The notes under the pieces are model-generated. The model worked only from the letters and a program-made list of their open reading frames with translations. It was not told where the DNA came from and ran no database searches. Below, piece after piece: positions 14,709 through 22,627 of a DNA stretch of 30,991 nt. The position numbers and the translations under genes were made by a program. Within the stretch, counting starts at the first letter, position 1. Every line of letters starts with the position of its first letter. The stretch is taken from NCBI GenBank assembly GCA_034434895.1, contig DAOTYI010000073.1, forward strand, positions 1 to 30,991. The letters run 5' to 3'. The stretch is from DAOTXL01 sp034434895. Lineage in GTDB: Bacteria > Chloroflexota > Anaerolineae > JAAYZQ01.

Positions 14709-17700
14709 TCAGTCGGCCGGCTCCGGCGGCTGCCGGAACAGGGAGCGGACGGCCACGCGGCGGATGTTGTGGCTCAGCTCCTCGAAAAGTTCAAAGGCGC
14801 GGCGTTTATACTCCACCAGCGGGTCGCGCTGGCCATACGCCTCCAGACCGATGCCCCGGCGCAGGTCTTCGATGTCGGTCAGATAGTCAATCCACAGGCG
14901 GCTGATGGTGTATAGCAGCACCCGGCGCTCGATGTGGCCCATGATCCGCCGCCCCAGATAGGCCGCCAGCACCGCCTGCTGATCGGGGGGCAGTTCCTGG
15001 AAACGGACCGCGCCCCAGCCGGCGATCGCCTGCTGGCCCAGGTCGCGCAGCAAGAGGTGGAGCAGGTCAGGGTCCAGGTCACCGAGCTTGTGGCGGCGCA
15101 ACAGCCGCATCTGCTCCTGGCCGAGGTCGGCCAGGGAAGCCTCGCCGCGCAGCGCGTCATAGACAGCGCGGCGCTGGTCCCGGCTGAGGGCCGACAGCCG
15201 TTGCCGGCGGAGTTGTTCTGCCTGCTGGGGCCACAGGGTGGCTTTCAGCTCGCGCTGCAGGTCAGGCTGGAGATCGCGCAGGGGTTGGTTCTGCAACCGG
15301 TCGAACCGCTCGTGATCCAGGAACCGGTCGCGGGCTTGCAGATGGGCCAGGATGGCTTCCTGCTCCGCCGGTGGCAGGTCGAGCAGCCGCTTCTCGGCCC
15401 AGGCGGTCAGTTGTCTGTGGCCGAGTTGGGCAGCCAGCGCGTCCAGGTCTTCTCGCCGCCAGGTGCCCAGCGGTTGTTCCAGCGCCCGTGCCCGCTCCCC
15501 GGTGTTCTCAAAATAGCCCAATGCCTCCAAGGCCTGGCGCAGTCCCTGGCGCAGCTCGTCGTCAAGTTCCGGCACCGGCCGGTCGTCCAGATCGGCGGCC
15601 ACCTGGCGGGCCAGTTCCTGGGCCACCATTTCCCACTGTTCGCCGGACAGGTCGGCCAGGCGGCGTTCGAGGAGCTGGCTTCGCCGGCCTTCGTCCATCA
15701 GATAGCCGATTTCGTCCAGATAGCGCCACAACGCCTCCTGGATCTCGGCCGGCAGCCCGGCGACCGGGGTGGTACCGAGATCGGCCAGCAGCTCTTCCCC
15801 CAACACCGCCTCGACCTGCGGCTGCAGGTCGGCAGGCAGCCGGGCGAGGGGCAGTTCCTCGATCTGGCGGAGACGGAGTTGGTCCACAAAATAGTCGGTT
15901 TCGACCAGGTAGGCGCGGACCTCCGCCTGCAGGTCGGCGGGCAGCTCGCCGATCGGCTGCGTGTTCAGGGCCGACAGCAGGCGATCAATCAGGGTGTCTT
16001 CGACCGCCTGCCGGGTTTCGGCCCCAAACTCGTCCAGCCGCTGATAGGCGAACAGCTCTTCTTTAAATTCGTCGGCAAAATAGCCCTGGTCCCGCAGAAA
16101 CGCCCACACCAGCTCGCGGTCCCGGTCGGGCAGGTCGGATGGACGCAGGCTGCGAATCTTCACCAACCATTGTCGCCCCAGATGCAGGGCGATGGCCCGG
16201 CGGACCTTGTCGCTCAATCCGGTCAGGGTGCCGGCCTGGATCAGGCGCAGGCGCCCGGCGCGGTCGGTCAACAGCCCTTCGCCCTCCAGGAAGGCCAGCA
16301 GGCTGCTCTGCGTCTCGGCGGGCAGGTCTCGGAAGGGGAGGGGGGCCAGTTCGGCCAGGCGGATGCTGCCCAGGTGCTGTTCCAGGCCGTGCAGCAGGTC
16401 GGCGGGCAGTTGGGCCAGCGTGCGGTGCTCATACCGCTCGACCTTCTCCTGGTCCACGAAATAGTTGCGCTCTTCCAGCGCCCGGTGGACCTGGTGACGC
16501 ACCTCAGCCGGCAGTTCTTCCATCGTCCGGCTGTCCAGATCGGCACGGAGGCGGCCGATCAGCTCCCGGCGGATGTGGGCCGCCAGGTTCCCGTCCAGCT
16601 CGTCCAGCCGTCGGGCGGAGAGGGCCTGCTCCTGCTCCGGGGCGGACAGCGCCCCGGACCGCTTCAGCCGGTCCACGACCTGGCGGCGAGCCCTGTCATC
16701 CAGGCCGGCCAGGCCGGCCGCGCAGCGATGGCGGGCCAGGAAGCGGGCGAAGCCGGCCTGCACCTCCGGCTGGAGATCGTGGAGGGGACGGGTCAGCACC
16801 GCCTCACGACGGGCCTGATCGGTAAACAGCCCCAATCGCTGTAACGAATCGGTCACCACCTGGCGGGTGCTGATATCCAGGTTGGCGATCTTGCGCCTGC
16901 TCAGGCGCTCCAGCCGGGCGCGGGCCAGGTGCAGGATGGCCTCCTGGCGTATAGCGGGCGGCAGGTCGCTCAGCCGCCCGTGGAGCAGGAACTGTTGTAC
17001 CTGTTCCTCGTCCACAAAGGCTCGCCGGGCCTGAAGGCAGGCCAGGGCCAGGTCGCGGGCTTCGGCGGGCAGGTCGGCCACAGGCCGGGCCTGGTGCTCC
17101 TCGATAAAACGCCAGCCCAGGAAGGAGGCCACCTCCTGGCGGGTGCGCTCTTCCCAGTCGCGGATCGGCTGGTGCAGGAGCCGGTCGCGGGCCTGTGGAT
17201 CGTCCAGCAGGCCGGCCTGGCGCAGGTGGCTATAGATGCGCTCCTGGAGCGCGCCGTCCAGGTTGCGGAGCGGCGTGTTGAGGAGCCGGGCCGTCCAGGC
17301 CTCTTCCAGGTGCGCCAGCAGCCGGTCGGCCTGGGGCAGCTCCTCCAGACGCAGGTTCTGCTCCTCCAGCCGGTGCACGGCCAGGGCAAAACAGAGCCGG
17401 TCGTACAGGTCGGGAGGCAGGTCTTCGACCGGCAGGTCGCGGTGGGGAGCCATCTGTTGCTCCCCCAGGTAGCGGATCAGGTGATCGCGGGTCGTTTCCT
17501 CCAGGCTGTCGAGGGTCAACTGGCCCCAGCGTTGCAGTTCCTGCTGGCCCCAGGTTTGCTCACGCTGGAGGATGGCCCACTGCAGCGAATCCAGGATCGC
17601 CTGGTGCAGGGCTTCCTGCTCCAGGTCGGCCACCTGGGCCTGGGCCAGCAGGCCGAGGGGCAGGCGGGGTGCCCAGGCGACATGGCGGCGGTGTTCCCGG

Positions 17701-20700
17701 TCATACATCTGCTTCTGGGTGTAATGGCAGGCCAGCAGGTGTTCGGCGATGGCGGTCCAGGAGGTGTCGGTCAGGGGGGAGCGCCCGGCTTCGGCCTCGA
17801 TGTCGGCCAGTTGGCGCTGCGCCCACCGGTCATACTCGTGGGCCACGGCCAGGCTCAAGAGCTGTTCCAGGTCGGGGAGTTCCAGGTGGACCAGGTCGTT
17901 GAGCTGGCGGAGCAGGGCCGACAGGTCGGTACGCCCCCCCCGCCTGCCTTCGAGGACAGCCTCGCGCAGGCGTTCCAGGTCGCGGCGCAGGCGATCTTCC
18001 TGCTCAACGGCCTCGATGTACCGGCCGATCAGGTCATCCAGATGGGCACCCAGAAGATGGCCCACCAGCCGGTCCAGCCGGCCCATATCCAGATGGCTGG
18101 CCTCTTTGACGGTGTGGAGGAAAGCCAGCACCTGCTCAGGGTCGGGGTCAGGGGGCAGCGACAGGCGGGCCAGGCGGCGGCCGGCCTCTTCATCCTGCGG
18201 CTGCCGGACCGCCAGCTCCAGCACGTGCTGCATCTCCTCGACCAGCCGGTTGGGGGCCAGGCGGGCCGGCGCCAGACGGTCCAACCGCACCCCGGCAGGC
18301 AGGCGGATCTGGACACGGTCTATCATCCCGACCACAGTCTGCCGATGGAACTCGACCTCGATTTGGGCCAGCCAGTGGTCATGCATCTCCTCCAGGTCGT
18401 AGAGGTCGGGGGGCAGGGTGAGTTTGAGCGGGTAGGTGCGCTCCAGGTGCTGGGCCAGGCGGCGGGGATCAGGCTCCTGGCCTCGTTCCTCCACCAGTTG
18501 CATCCAGTCGTCAATCTTTTCCTCAAGCAGTGTCCGGTAGCGATCCAGCCGTTCCTCATACCTGTCGAGGAGATCGCGGCTCACTTCGCTCACGATCTGG
18601 CTGACCTGGGCGCCATAGTCGGCGGCAGCCTGACGGGTCACCCGCCGGAGCGTCTGCTGGACCTCGTCCAGAGGCCGGTCGGCCAGTTGATCGGCCAGGA
18701 AGCTGAGGCTGAAGGGGGGGAAAGCGGTCAACTGCGAGCTGCCAAAGGCCAGTGGCCCCTGGAAGGGGGCGTTGGGCGCCGGCAGGAGGAGGGGCACCAC
18801 GTCATCCAGGCCGGCAAACAACAGGTGACGTCGGTTGGGGTCCTGGCCATACTTGTCCACATACTCCTCCACCTGCCGCTGGAGCATCCGCTGCACTTCA
18901 GGCCGCAGGTCATCGGCCTGGAGGATGCGCAGCCGCTCGCCATAGATCGTCTCGCGCTGCCGGTTGAGCACGTCGTCATATTCCAGCAGGTGTTTGCGGA
19001 TGTCAAAGTTGTAGCCTTCGACCGAACTCTGCGCCCGCTCGATGGTCTTGCTCACCAGGCTGTGTTCGATGGGGAAATCGTCGCCGATCTGCTCCATCAG
19101 CCTGCCGAGCATCTCGCGGCGACCAAAGCGGCGCATCAGATCATCTTCCAACGACAGGTAGAAGCGGGAGGAGCCGGGTTCGCCCTGCCGGCCGGCGCGG
19201 CCGCGCAACTGGTTGTCTATGCGGCGGGCTTCGTGTCGCTCGGTGCCCAGGATGTGCAGCCCGCCGGCGGCCAGCACCTGTTCCCGGCGCCGGGCGTACT
19301 GGGGGGCAACCTCGGCGATGGCGCTGTCCATCTGGGCAGGGGTGGCCTTGAACGGGTCCAGCCCGCGTGCCCGGAGGGCCAGGTGGGCGCGATGGACCAC
19401 CTCATCCGGCAGGTCGCCGCCCAGCTTGATGTCCACGCCGCGCCCGGCCATGTTGGTGGCGATGGTCACCGCCCCTGGCTCACCGGCGCGGGCGATGATG
19501 CTCGCCTCGCGGGTGTGCTCTTTGGCGTTGAGCACCTGATGGGCGATCCCCTCGCGCAGGGCGCGTTCCAGCGTCTGGCGCGTGGCCGGGTCGTCGGGCA
19601 GCTTCAGGTAGTCGGCGATCCAGGTCAGGTTATCCTCGGCCAGGGGGTTGGGGTCCAGGCCCACGTCGCGCATCAGCCGTCGCCAGGCGACCGGATTCAT
19701 CGTTTCCAGGCTGGCGTTCATCGTCTGGCGCAGGCTGCTCCGTTCTTCACGGCTCAGGTCCATCTCTTGCAAGGCGTAGGCCAGGCGCGGGGCGATGGCG
19801 GCCATCTGGAGCCGCTCGCCGGAGAGGCGCGCGCTCAGCCGTTCCGACATCTCGACCGAGGTGGTGCCCACCAGCACCGGCTGTCCCCGGCTGTGGCAGG
19901 AAAGGATTTCGCGGGCCACGGCGCGGAGCTTGGCCTCTTCGCTGCGGTAGATCACGTCAGGGTGGTCGGTGCGGATCATCGGCTTGTGGGTGGGGATGAC
20001 CACCACGTCCAGGCCGTAGATTTTATAGAACTCTTCCGCCTCGGTCGCCGCCGTGCCGCTCATGCCGGCCAGCTTTTTGTACATGCGGAAATAGTTCTGG
20101 ATGGTGACCGTGGCCGAGATCAGGTCGCGGGGGCGGATGGGCACCCCTTCTTTGGCTTCAATGGCCTGATGCAGGCCATCGCTCAGGCGGCGGTCGGGCA
20201 TCAGCCGGCCGGTGTGCTGGTCTACCAGGACGATCTGTTTGCGCTGGCGGATATAGTCGCGGCCTTCCTGGAACAGGACCTGGGCCTTGAGGGCCTGTTC
20301 CATGTAGTGGACATAGCGGTAGTTGGCTTCGTCATAGATATTTTCGATGCCGGTTTCCTGCTCCACCAGGGCCAGGCCGGCGTCGGTGAGAAAGACGCTG
20401 CGCTCCTTCTCGTCCAGTTCGTAGTGGACGCCCGGCTCCAGCCGGCGGGCGATGGCCGCAAAGCGGCTGTACTCCTCCACCGGTTCGTCCGACGGCCCGG
20501 AGATGATGAGCGGCGTGCGGGCTTCGTCAATAAAGATGTTGTCCACCTCGTCCACGATGGCGTAGTAGAGGGGGCGTTGAACGCGATCGGCCAGGGAGAG
20601 GGCCAGGTTGTCGCGCAGATAATCAAAGCCGAATTCGTTGTTGGTGCCGTAGGTCACATCGGCGGCATAGGCTTCACGGCGGGGCACCGGGCGCAGGCGG

Positions 20701-21233
20701 GGGTAGGGGTCGCGCTGCCAGGTGGGGTCGTAGAGATAGGCCGGCTGGTCGCGGCCCGATTGGAGCAGACCCACGCTCAGGCCCAGAAGGTGGTAGATCG
20801 GCCCCATCCACAGCGCGTCGCGGCGGGCCAGATAATCGTTCACCGTCACCAGATGGACGCCGCGCCCCAGCAGGGCGTTGAGGTAAACGGGCATGGTGGC
20901 GACCAGCGTCTTGCCTTCGCCGGTCTTCATCTCGGCCACTTTGCCCTGGTGCAGCACGATGCCGCCGATGAGCTGCACGTCAAAGGGGCGCATGTCCACG
21001 GTGCGCTTGGCCGCTTCGCGCACGGCCGCAAAGGCCTGTACCAGCAGGTCGTCCAGGCTGTCACCGGCGGCCAGGCGGGCCCGGAGGCGGTCGGTCAGGG
21101 CCCGGAGTTCGGCGTCGGTGCGCCGCTCCATCTCCGGCTCCAGGGCGTTGATCGCCTCCACCAACGGCTGGAGTTTGCGGATCTCCTTTTCGTTGGCATC
21201 GCCAACGACTTTGCTGAACAGTCCTTTAAGCAT
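14709..21233 (-). CDS. secA: Giant preprotein translocase ATPase SecA with a repeat-expanded helical wing region
   Basis: SecA drives protein export through SecYEG. The motor is intact: Walker A MKTGEGKT (about 103), DEVD (228-231) in VDEVDNIFIDEARTPLIISG, MSGTAATEAEEF, ATNMAGRGVDIKLGG, GRAGRQGEPGSSRF and KHLLEYDDVLNRQRE (ending near 760). About 90 extra residues sit in NBD2 (about 471-561, before GIAHQVLNAKEH) compared with E. coli. The scaffold helices resume only at about 2090 with RRVLLYTISRLWIDYL and AYGQRDPLVEYKRRAFELF. In usual 800-1000-residue SecAs this gap is about 100 residues; here it is about 1300. It has a helical stretch (780-1320) and then 12 tandem repeats (1321-2076). The C-terminal zinc-binding tail is absent. 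The ATG at 21233 has GGGAGA upstream. The uninterrupted frame makes an assembly error unlikely. Confidence 0.95.
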   Translation of the reverse strand: MLKGLFSKVVGDANEKEIRKLQPLVEAINALEPEMERRTDAELRALTDRLRARLAAGDSLDDLLVQAFAAVREAAKRTVDMRPFDVQLIGGIVLHQGKVAEMKTGEGKTLVATMPVYLNALLGRGVHLVTVNDYLARRDALWMGPIYHLLGLSVGLLQSGRDQPAYLYDPTWQRDPYPRLRPVPRREAYAADVTYGTNNEFGFDYLRDNLALSLADRVQRPLYYAIVDEVDNIFIDEARTPLIISGPSDEPVEEYSRFAAIARRLEPGVHYELDEKERSVFLTDAGLALVEQETGIENIYDEANYRYVHYMEQALKAQVLFQEGRDYIRQRKQIVLVDQHTGRLMPDRRLSDGLHQAIEAKEGVPIRPRDLISATVTIQNYFRMYKKLAGMSGTAATEAEEFYKIYGLDVVVIPTHKPMIRTDHPDVIYRSEEAKLRAVAREILSCHSRGQPVLVGTTSVEMSERLSARLSGERLQMAAIAPRLAYALQEMDLSREERSSLRQTMNASLETMNPVAWRRLMRDVGLDPNPLAEDNLTWIADYLKLPDDPATRQTLERALREGIAHQVLNAKEHTREASIIARAGEPGAVTIATNMAGRGVDIKLGGDLPDEVVHRAHLALRARGLDPFKATPAQMDSAIAEVAPQYARRREQVLAAGGLHILGTERHEARRIDNQLRGRAGRQGEPGSSRFYLSLEDDLMRRFGRREMLGRLMEQIGDDFPIEHSLVSKTIERAQSSVEGYNFDIRKHLLEYDDVLNRQRETIYGERLRILQADDLRPEVQRMLQRQVEEYVDKYGQDPNRRHLLFAGLDDVVPLLLPAPNAPFQGPLAFGSSQLTAFPPFSLSFLADQLADRPLDEVQQTLRRVTRQAAADYGAQVSQIVSEVSRDLLDRYEERLDRYRTLLEEKIDDWMQLVEERGQEPDPRRLAQHLERTYPLKLTLPPDLYDLEEMHDHWLAQIEVEFHRQTVVGMIDRVQIRLPAGVRLDRLAPARLAPNRLVEEMQHVLELAVRQPQDEEAGRRLARLSLPPDPDPEQVLAFLHTVKEASHLDMGRLDRLVGHLLGAHLDDLIGRYIEAVEQEDRLRRDLERLREAVLEGRRGGRTDLSALLRQLNDLVHLELPDLEQLLSLAVAHEYDRWAQRQLADIEAEAGRSPLTDTSWTAIAEHLLACHYTQKQMYDREHRRHVAWAPRLPLGLLAQAQVADLEQEALHQAILDSLQWAILQREQTWGQQELQRWGQLTLDSLEETTRDHLIRYLGEQQMAPHRDLPVEDLPPDLYDRLCFALAVHRLEEQNLRLEELPQADRLLAHLEEAWTARLLNTPLRNLDGALQERIYSHLRQAGLLDDPQARDRLLHQPIRDWEERTRQEVASFLGWRFIEEHQARPVADLPAEARDLALACLQARRAFVDEEQVQQFLLHGRLSDLPPAIRQEAILHLARARLERLSRRKIANLDISTRQVVTDSLQRLGLFTDQARREAVLTRPLHDLQPEVQAGFARFLARHRCAAGLAGLDDRARRQVVDRLKRSGALSAPEQEQALSARRLDELDGNLAAHIRRELIGRLRADLDSRTMEELPAEVRHQVHRALEERNYFVDQEKVERYEHRTLAQLPADLLHGLEQHLGSIRLAELAPLPFRDLPAETQSSLLAFLEGEGLLTDRAGRLRLIQAGTLTGLSDKVRRAIALHLGRQWLVKIRSLRPSDLPDRDRELVWAFLRDQGYFADEFKEELFAYQRLDEFGAETRQAVEDTLIDRLLSALNTQPIGELPADLQAEVRAYLVETDYFVDQLRLRQIEELPLARLPADLQPQVEAVLGEELLADLGTTPVAGLPAEIQEALWRYLDEIGYLMDEGRRSQLLERRLADLSGEQWEMVAQELARQVAADLDDRPVPELDDELRQGLRQALEALGYFENTGERARALEQPLGTWRREDLDALAAQLGHRQLTAWAEKRLLDLPPAEQEAILAHLQARDRFLDHERFDRLQNQPLRDLQPDLQRELKATLWPQQAEQLRRQRLSALSRDQRRAVYDALRGEASLADLGQEQMRLLRRHKLGDLDPDLLHLLLRDLGQQAIAGWGAVRFQELPPDQQAVLAAYLGRRIMGHIERRVLLYTISRLWIDYLTDIEDLRRGIGLEAYGQRDPLVEYKRRAFELFEELSHNIRRVAVRSLFRQPPEPAD
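15006..17273 (-). repeat. Twelve tandem ~63-residue helical repeats inside secA
   Basis: These 2268 bases encode 756 residues, twelve units of 60-65 (mean exactly 63). Unit starts on the minus strand are approximately 17273, 17084, 16892, 16712, 16526, 16337, 16145, 15956, 15767, 15578, 15389 and 15200. The consensus is P-x-x-D/E-L-P-A-E-x-(Q/R), then xxLxxxLxxxxYFVD, then xLxxLPxxxxxxVxxxLxxxxLxxL. Each unit is itself two similar helical hairpins of about 31 residues. Units are strongly diverged from one another (for example ELPAEVRHQVHRAL and ELPADLQAEVRAYL), so the array is old rather than freshly amplified. A partial thirteenth unit (RFQELPPDQQAVLAAYLGRR) runs straight into the canonical C-terminal SecA helix. 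Confidence 0.9.
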
Positions 21234-21468
21234 CCGAATCTCCCGCATGTAGGGCAACTGCTCGCAGTTGCCCTACATCGTCGGCGACAATGGCAAAGTC
21301 GTGCTCTCGCTGGAGCAGGCTCTGCCACCAGGTTTCCTCCTCGGCCAGGGAGAGGGGATAGCGTCTGACCAGGAAGCGGCATACTTCCGGGTCGTTGATC
21401 CAGCGCACACAGTGGGGCAGGTCGTCGTGCTCCAGTGCACGCAGGCAGGTGTTGGTTCTCCGGATCAC
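21226..21468 (-). pseudogene. GNAT acetyltransferase, N-terminal remnant
   Basis: Residues resembling the start of a GNAT N-acetyltransferase are visible: CLRALEHDDLPHCVRWINDP, EVCRFLVRRYPLSLAEEETW and WQSLLQREHDFAIVADD. The acetyl-CoA-binding second half is missing. The frame instead runs into a 30-bp palindrome and stops after about 80 residues, overlapping the secA start. A GTG at 21468 with GGAGGGGAAAG before it and a TATAAT promoter 34 bases upstream show that this was a real gene start. It may still be transcribed as the secA leader. Confidence 0.6.
21248..21277. repeat. Perfect 30-bp palindrome just upstream of secA
   Basis: TGTAGGGCAACTGC (21248-21261) and GCAGTTGCCCTACA (21264-21277) are perfect 14-bp inverted arms around a 2-base centre. 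The element ends only about 15 bases before the secA ATG and directly abuts the GGGAGA ribosome binding site. In the mRNA it would make a very stable hairpin beside the translation start. It also marks where the GNAT remnant loses homology. Confidence 0.8.
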
Positions 21469-21501
21469 CTTTCCCCTCCGGCCCGGTTGGGGGCTGCCTG
21501 C

Positions 21502-21530
21502 ATTATACCACGCCGGGAGCAGCTGATCAA
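21502..21530 (-). promoter_or_regulatory. Putative promoter for GNAT remnant and secA
   Basis: On the minus strand, TTGATC (21525-21530; 4 of 6) is separated by 17 bp from a perfect TATAAT (21502-21507). The predicted start near 21495 gives a leader to the GNAT remnant GTG and, about 260 bases on, secA. The -10 box overlaps the end of the PIN-domain remnant. Confidence 0.5.
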
Positions 21531-21695
21531 ATGAAAAGCTGACGATGTCTTCATATATGCCCAAATCCAGAAGGTGACTGTCACCAGATACAATGTAGGC
21601 AGCATCCGCAACGAGGGCACAGCGGAGGAAAAGGTCATCGTCTGGGTCAGCAAGCACAAGGCGAGGGCCTCCAGGTATCTCGAAGATCGAAGGGG
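21508..21695 (-). pseudogene. PIN-domain (toxin-type) C-terminal remnant
   Basis: The translated stretch contains VLADPDDDLFLRCALVADA, AYIVSGDSHLLDLGIYEDI and SFSFDQLLPAW. This matches the C-terminal half of PIN-family nucleases (DPDDxxFLxCAL, YIVSGDxHLLDL), with the DxD and S/TGDxDL acidic positions. The N-terminal half with the first catalytic Asp is absent and is replaced by interspersed repeat sequence. There is no start codon or ribosome binding site for it and the frame runs on into the GNAT remnant. It is a decayed gene. Confidence 0.6.
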
Positions 21696-21721
21696 ATGGT
21701 TCACCACAGGTTGACACCTGA

Positions 21722-21933
21722 TGGGACACGGATAGTACGGATGGGACGGATGGACACCGATTTTCCCTTCGATCACAGGAGGTACGCCGTTGACCCGGCA
21801 GGCTTACCACAAAGGCACCAGGACACAAAGAATTTGCCTTCGTGTCTTGGTGGTGAACATGTCATCCATTGCACAAGTCCTGTTCGATCATCTGTGTTCA
21901 TCCGTGAAATCTGTGTCATCCGTGTCCTGTAAA
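21722..21933. repeat. Nested inverted-repeat mosaic (CGGATGACACGGAT and ACCACCAAGACAC families)
   Basis: The outer arms are ACACGGATAGTACGGATGGG followed by ACGGATGGACACCGAT (about 21727-21765), and the facing CTGTGTTCATCCGTGAAATC followed by TGTGTCATCCGTGT (about 21891-21926). The inner arms are ACCACAAAGGCACCAGGACA (from 21806) and CTTCGTGTCTTGGTGGT (21838-21854). Both are common interspersed repeat types in environmental bacterial genomes. No gene is visible between 21700 and 22006. A CGGTC/GACCG hairpin at 21978-21994 is not followed by a T-tract. Confidence 0.6.
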
Positions 21934-22006
21934 ATTCTGCCCGTGTGAAAAGTGTCAACCAATTTTTGCCGATCCTTCGGTCGTGCCCCGACCGATCCTG
22001 AATTGG

Positions 22007-22627
22007 TCATCGGTCACGGAGATAGAGGCCCTGCTCGCGGATATACGCCTCAACGGTGAGGGGCAGCAGGTAGGAGATGGGTTGCCCGGCTCGCACCCGC
22101 GCCCGCAGGTCGCTGGAGGAGATCTCCAGCAGCGGCATCGGCACCGGGTGGAGGCGGGCGGCGATGCCTGGTAGCTGTTCCTCCAGCCGGAGCAGGTCTA
22201 TCTCAACGCCGGGGCGGGCCACCACGGCCAGTTCGCACAACTCAAGCAGGCGTTGGGGTTGGTGCCAGTGCGGCAGATCGGCCAGCGAATCGGCCCCGAT
22301 GATGAAAAACAGGACCGGCTCCGGCCCCCATTCCGCCCGCAGCCGCTGGAGAGTTTCCACCGTATAGCACGGGCCGGGCCATTCGGCATCCACCCGCGAC
22401 AGGGCAAAATGTGGGTTCCCGGCAATGGCCAGTTCCACCATCCGCAGCCGATGGTGGATGGGCGAGATGGGCCAGTTGGGCTTGTGCGGCGGGATCCCCG
22501 CCGGGACAAACAGCACCCGATCCAACGCCAGCCGGTGCTGTGCCTCCTGAGCAGCAGCCAGATGGCCATGATGGATCGGGTCGAAGGTGCCCCCCAGGAT
22601 GCCCAGGCGTCGGATTACGCCTGCCAT
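22007..22627 (-). CDS. nadD: Nicotinate-nucleotide adenylyltransferase
   Basis: NadD adenylates nicotinate mononucleotide to deamido-NAD in NAD biosynthesis (cytoplasm). The 206-residue product has the nucleotidyltransferase signature GGTFDPIHHGHL (12-23), the HKP motif in PAGIPPHKPNWPI, FIIGADSLADLPHW, and the C-terminal ISSSDLR (169-175). The length is typical. The ATG at 22627 lies 13 bases inside the end of obg, so translation is probably coupled. It is the last gene of the V4R/zinc-ribbon/obg/nadD run. The obg-nadD neighbourhood is common in bacteria. Confidence 0.97.
   Translation of the reverse strand: MAGVIRRLGILGGTFDPIHHGHLAAAQEAQHRLALDRVLFVPAGIPPHKPNWPISPIHHRLRMVELAIAGNPHFALSRVDAEWPGPCYTVETLQRLRAEWGPEPVLFFIIGADSLADLPHWHQPQRLLELCELAVVARPGVEIDLLRLEEQLPGIAARLHPVPMPLLEISSSDLRARVRAGQPISYLLPLTVEAYIREQGLYLRDR

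Noticed and set aside
15006..17273. The secA repeats as a separate gene fused by assembly error
   Set aside because: The frame is continuous from the motor core through the repeats into the canonical SecA C-terminal helices, with one stop, so a simple misjoin is unlikely.
16929..21368. Very long open frame (1479 codons) on the plus strand opposite secA, and another at 14934-16844
   Set aside because: They are mirror frames of a strongly biased GC-rich coding sequence. They lack a ribosome binding site, promoter or recognisable domain, and the translation is low-complexity His/Gln/Gly-rich.
21974..21998. CGGTC/GACCG hairpin after nadD as a terminator
   Set aside because: The stem is short, and on the minus strand an A-run rather than a T-run follows, so it is not a convincing intrinsic terminator.
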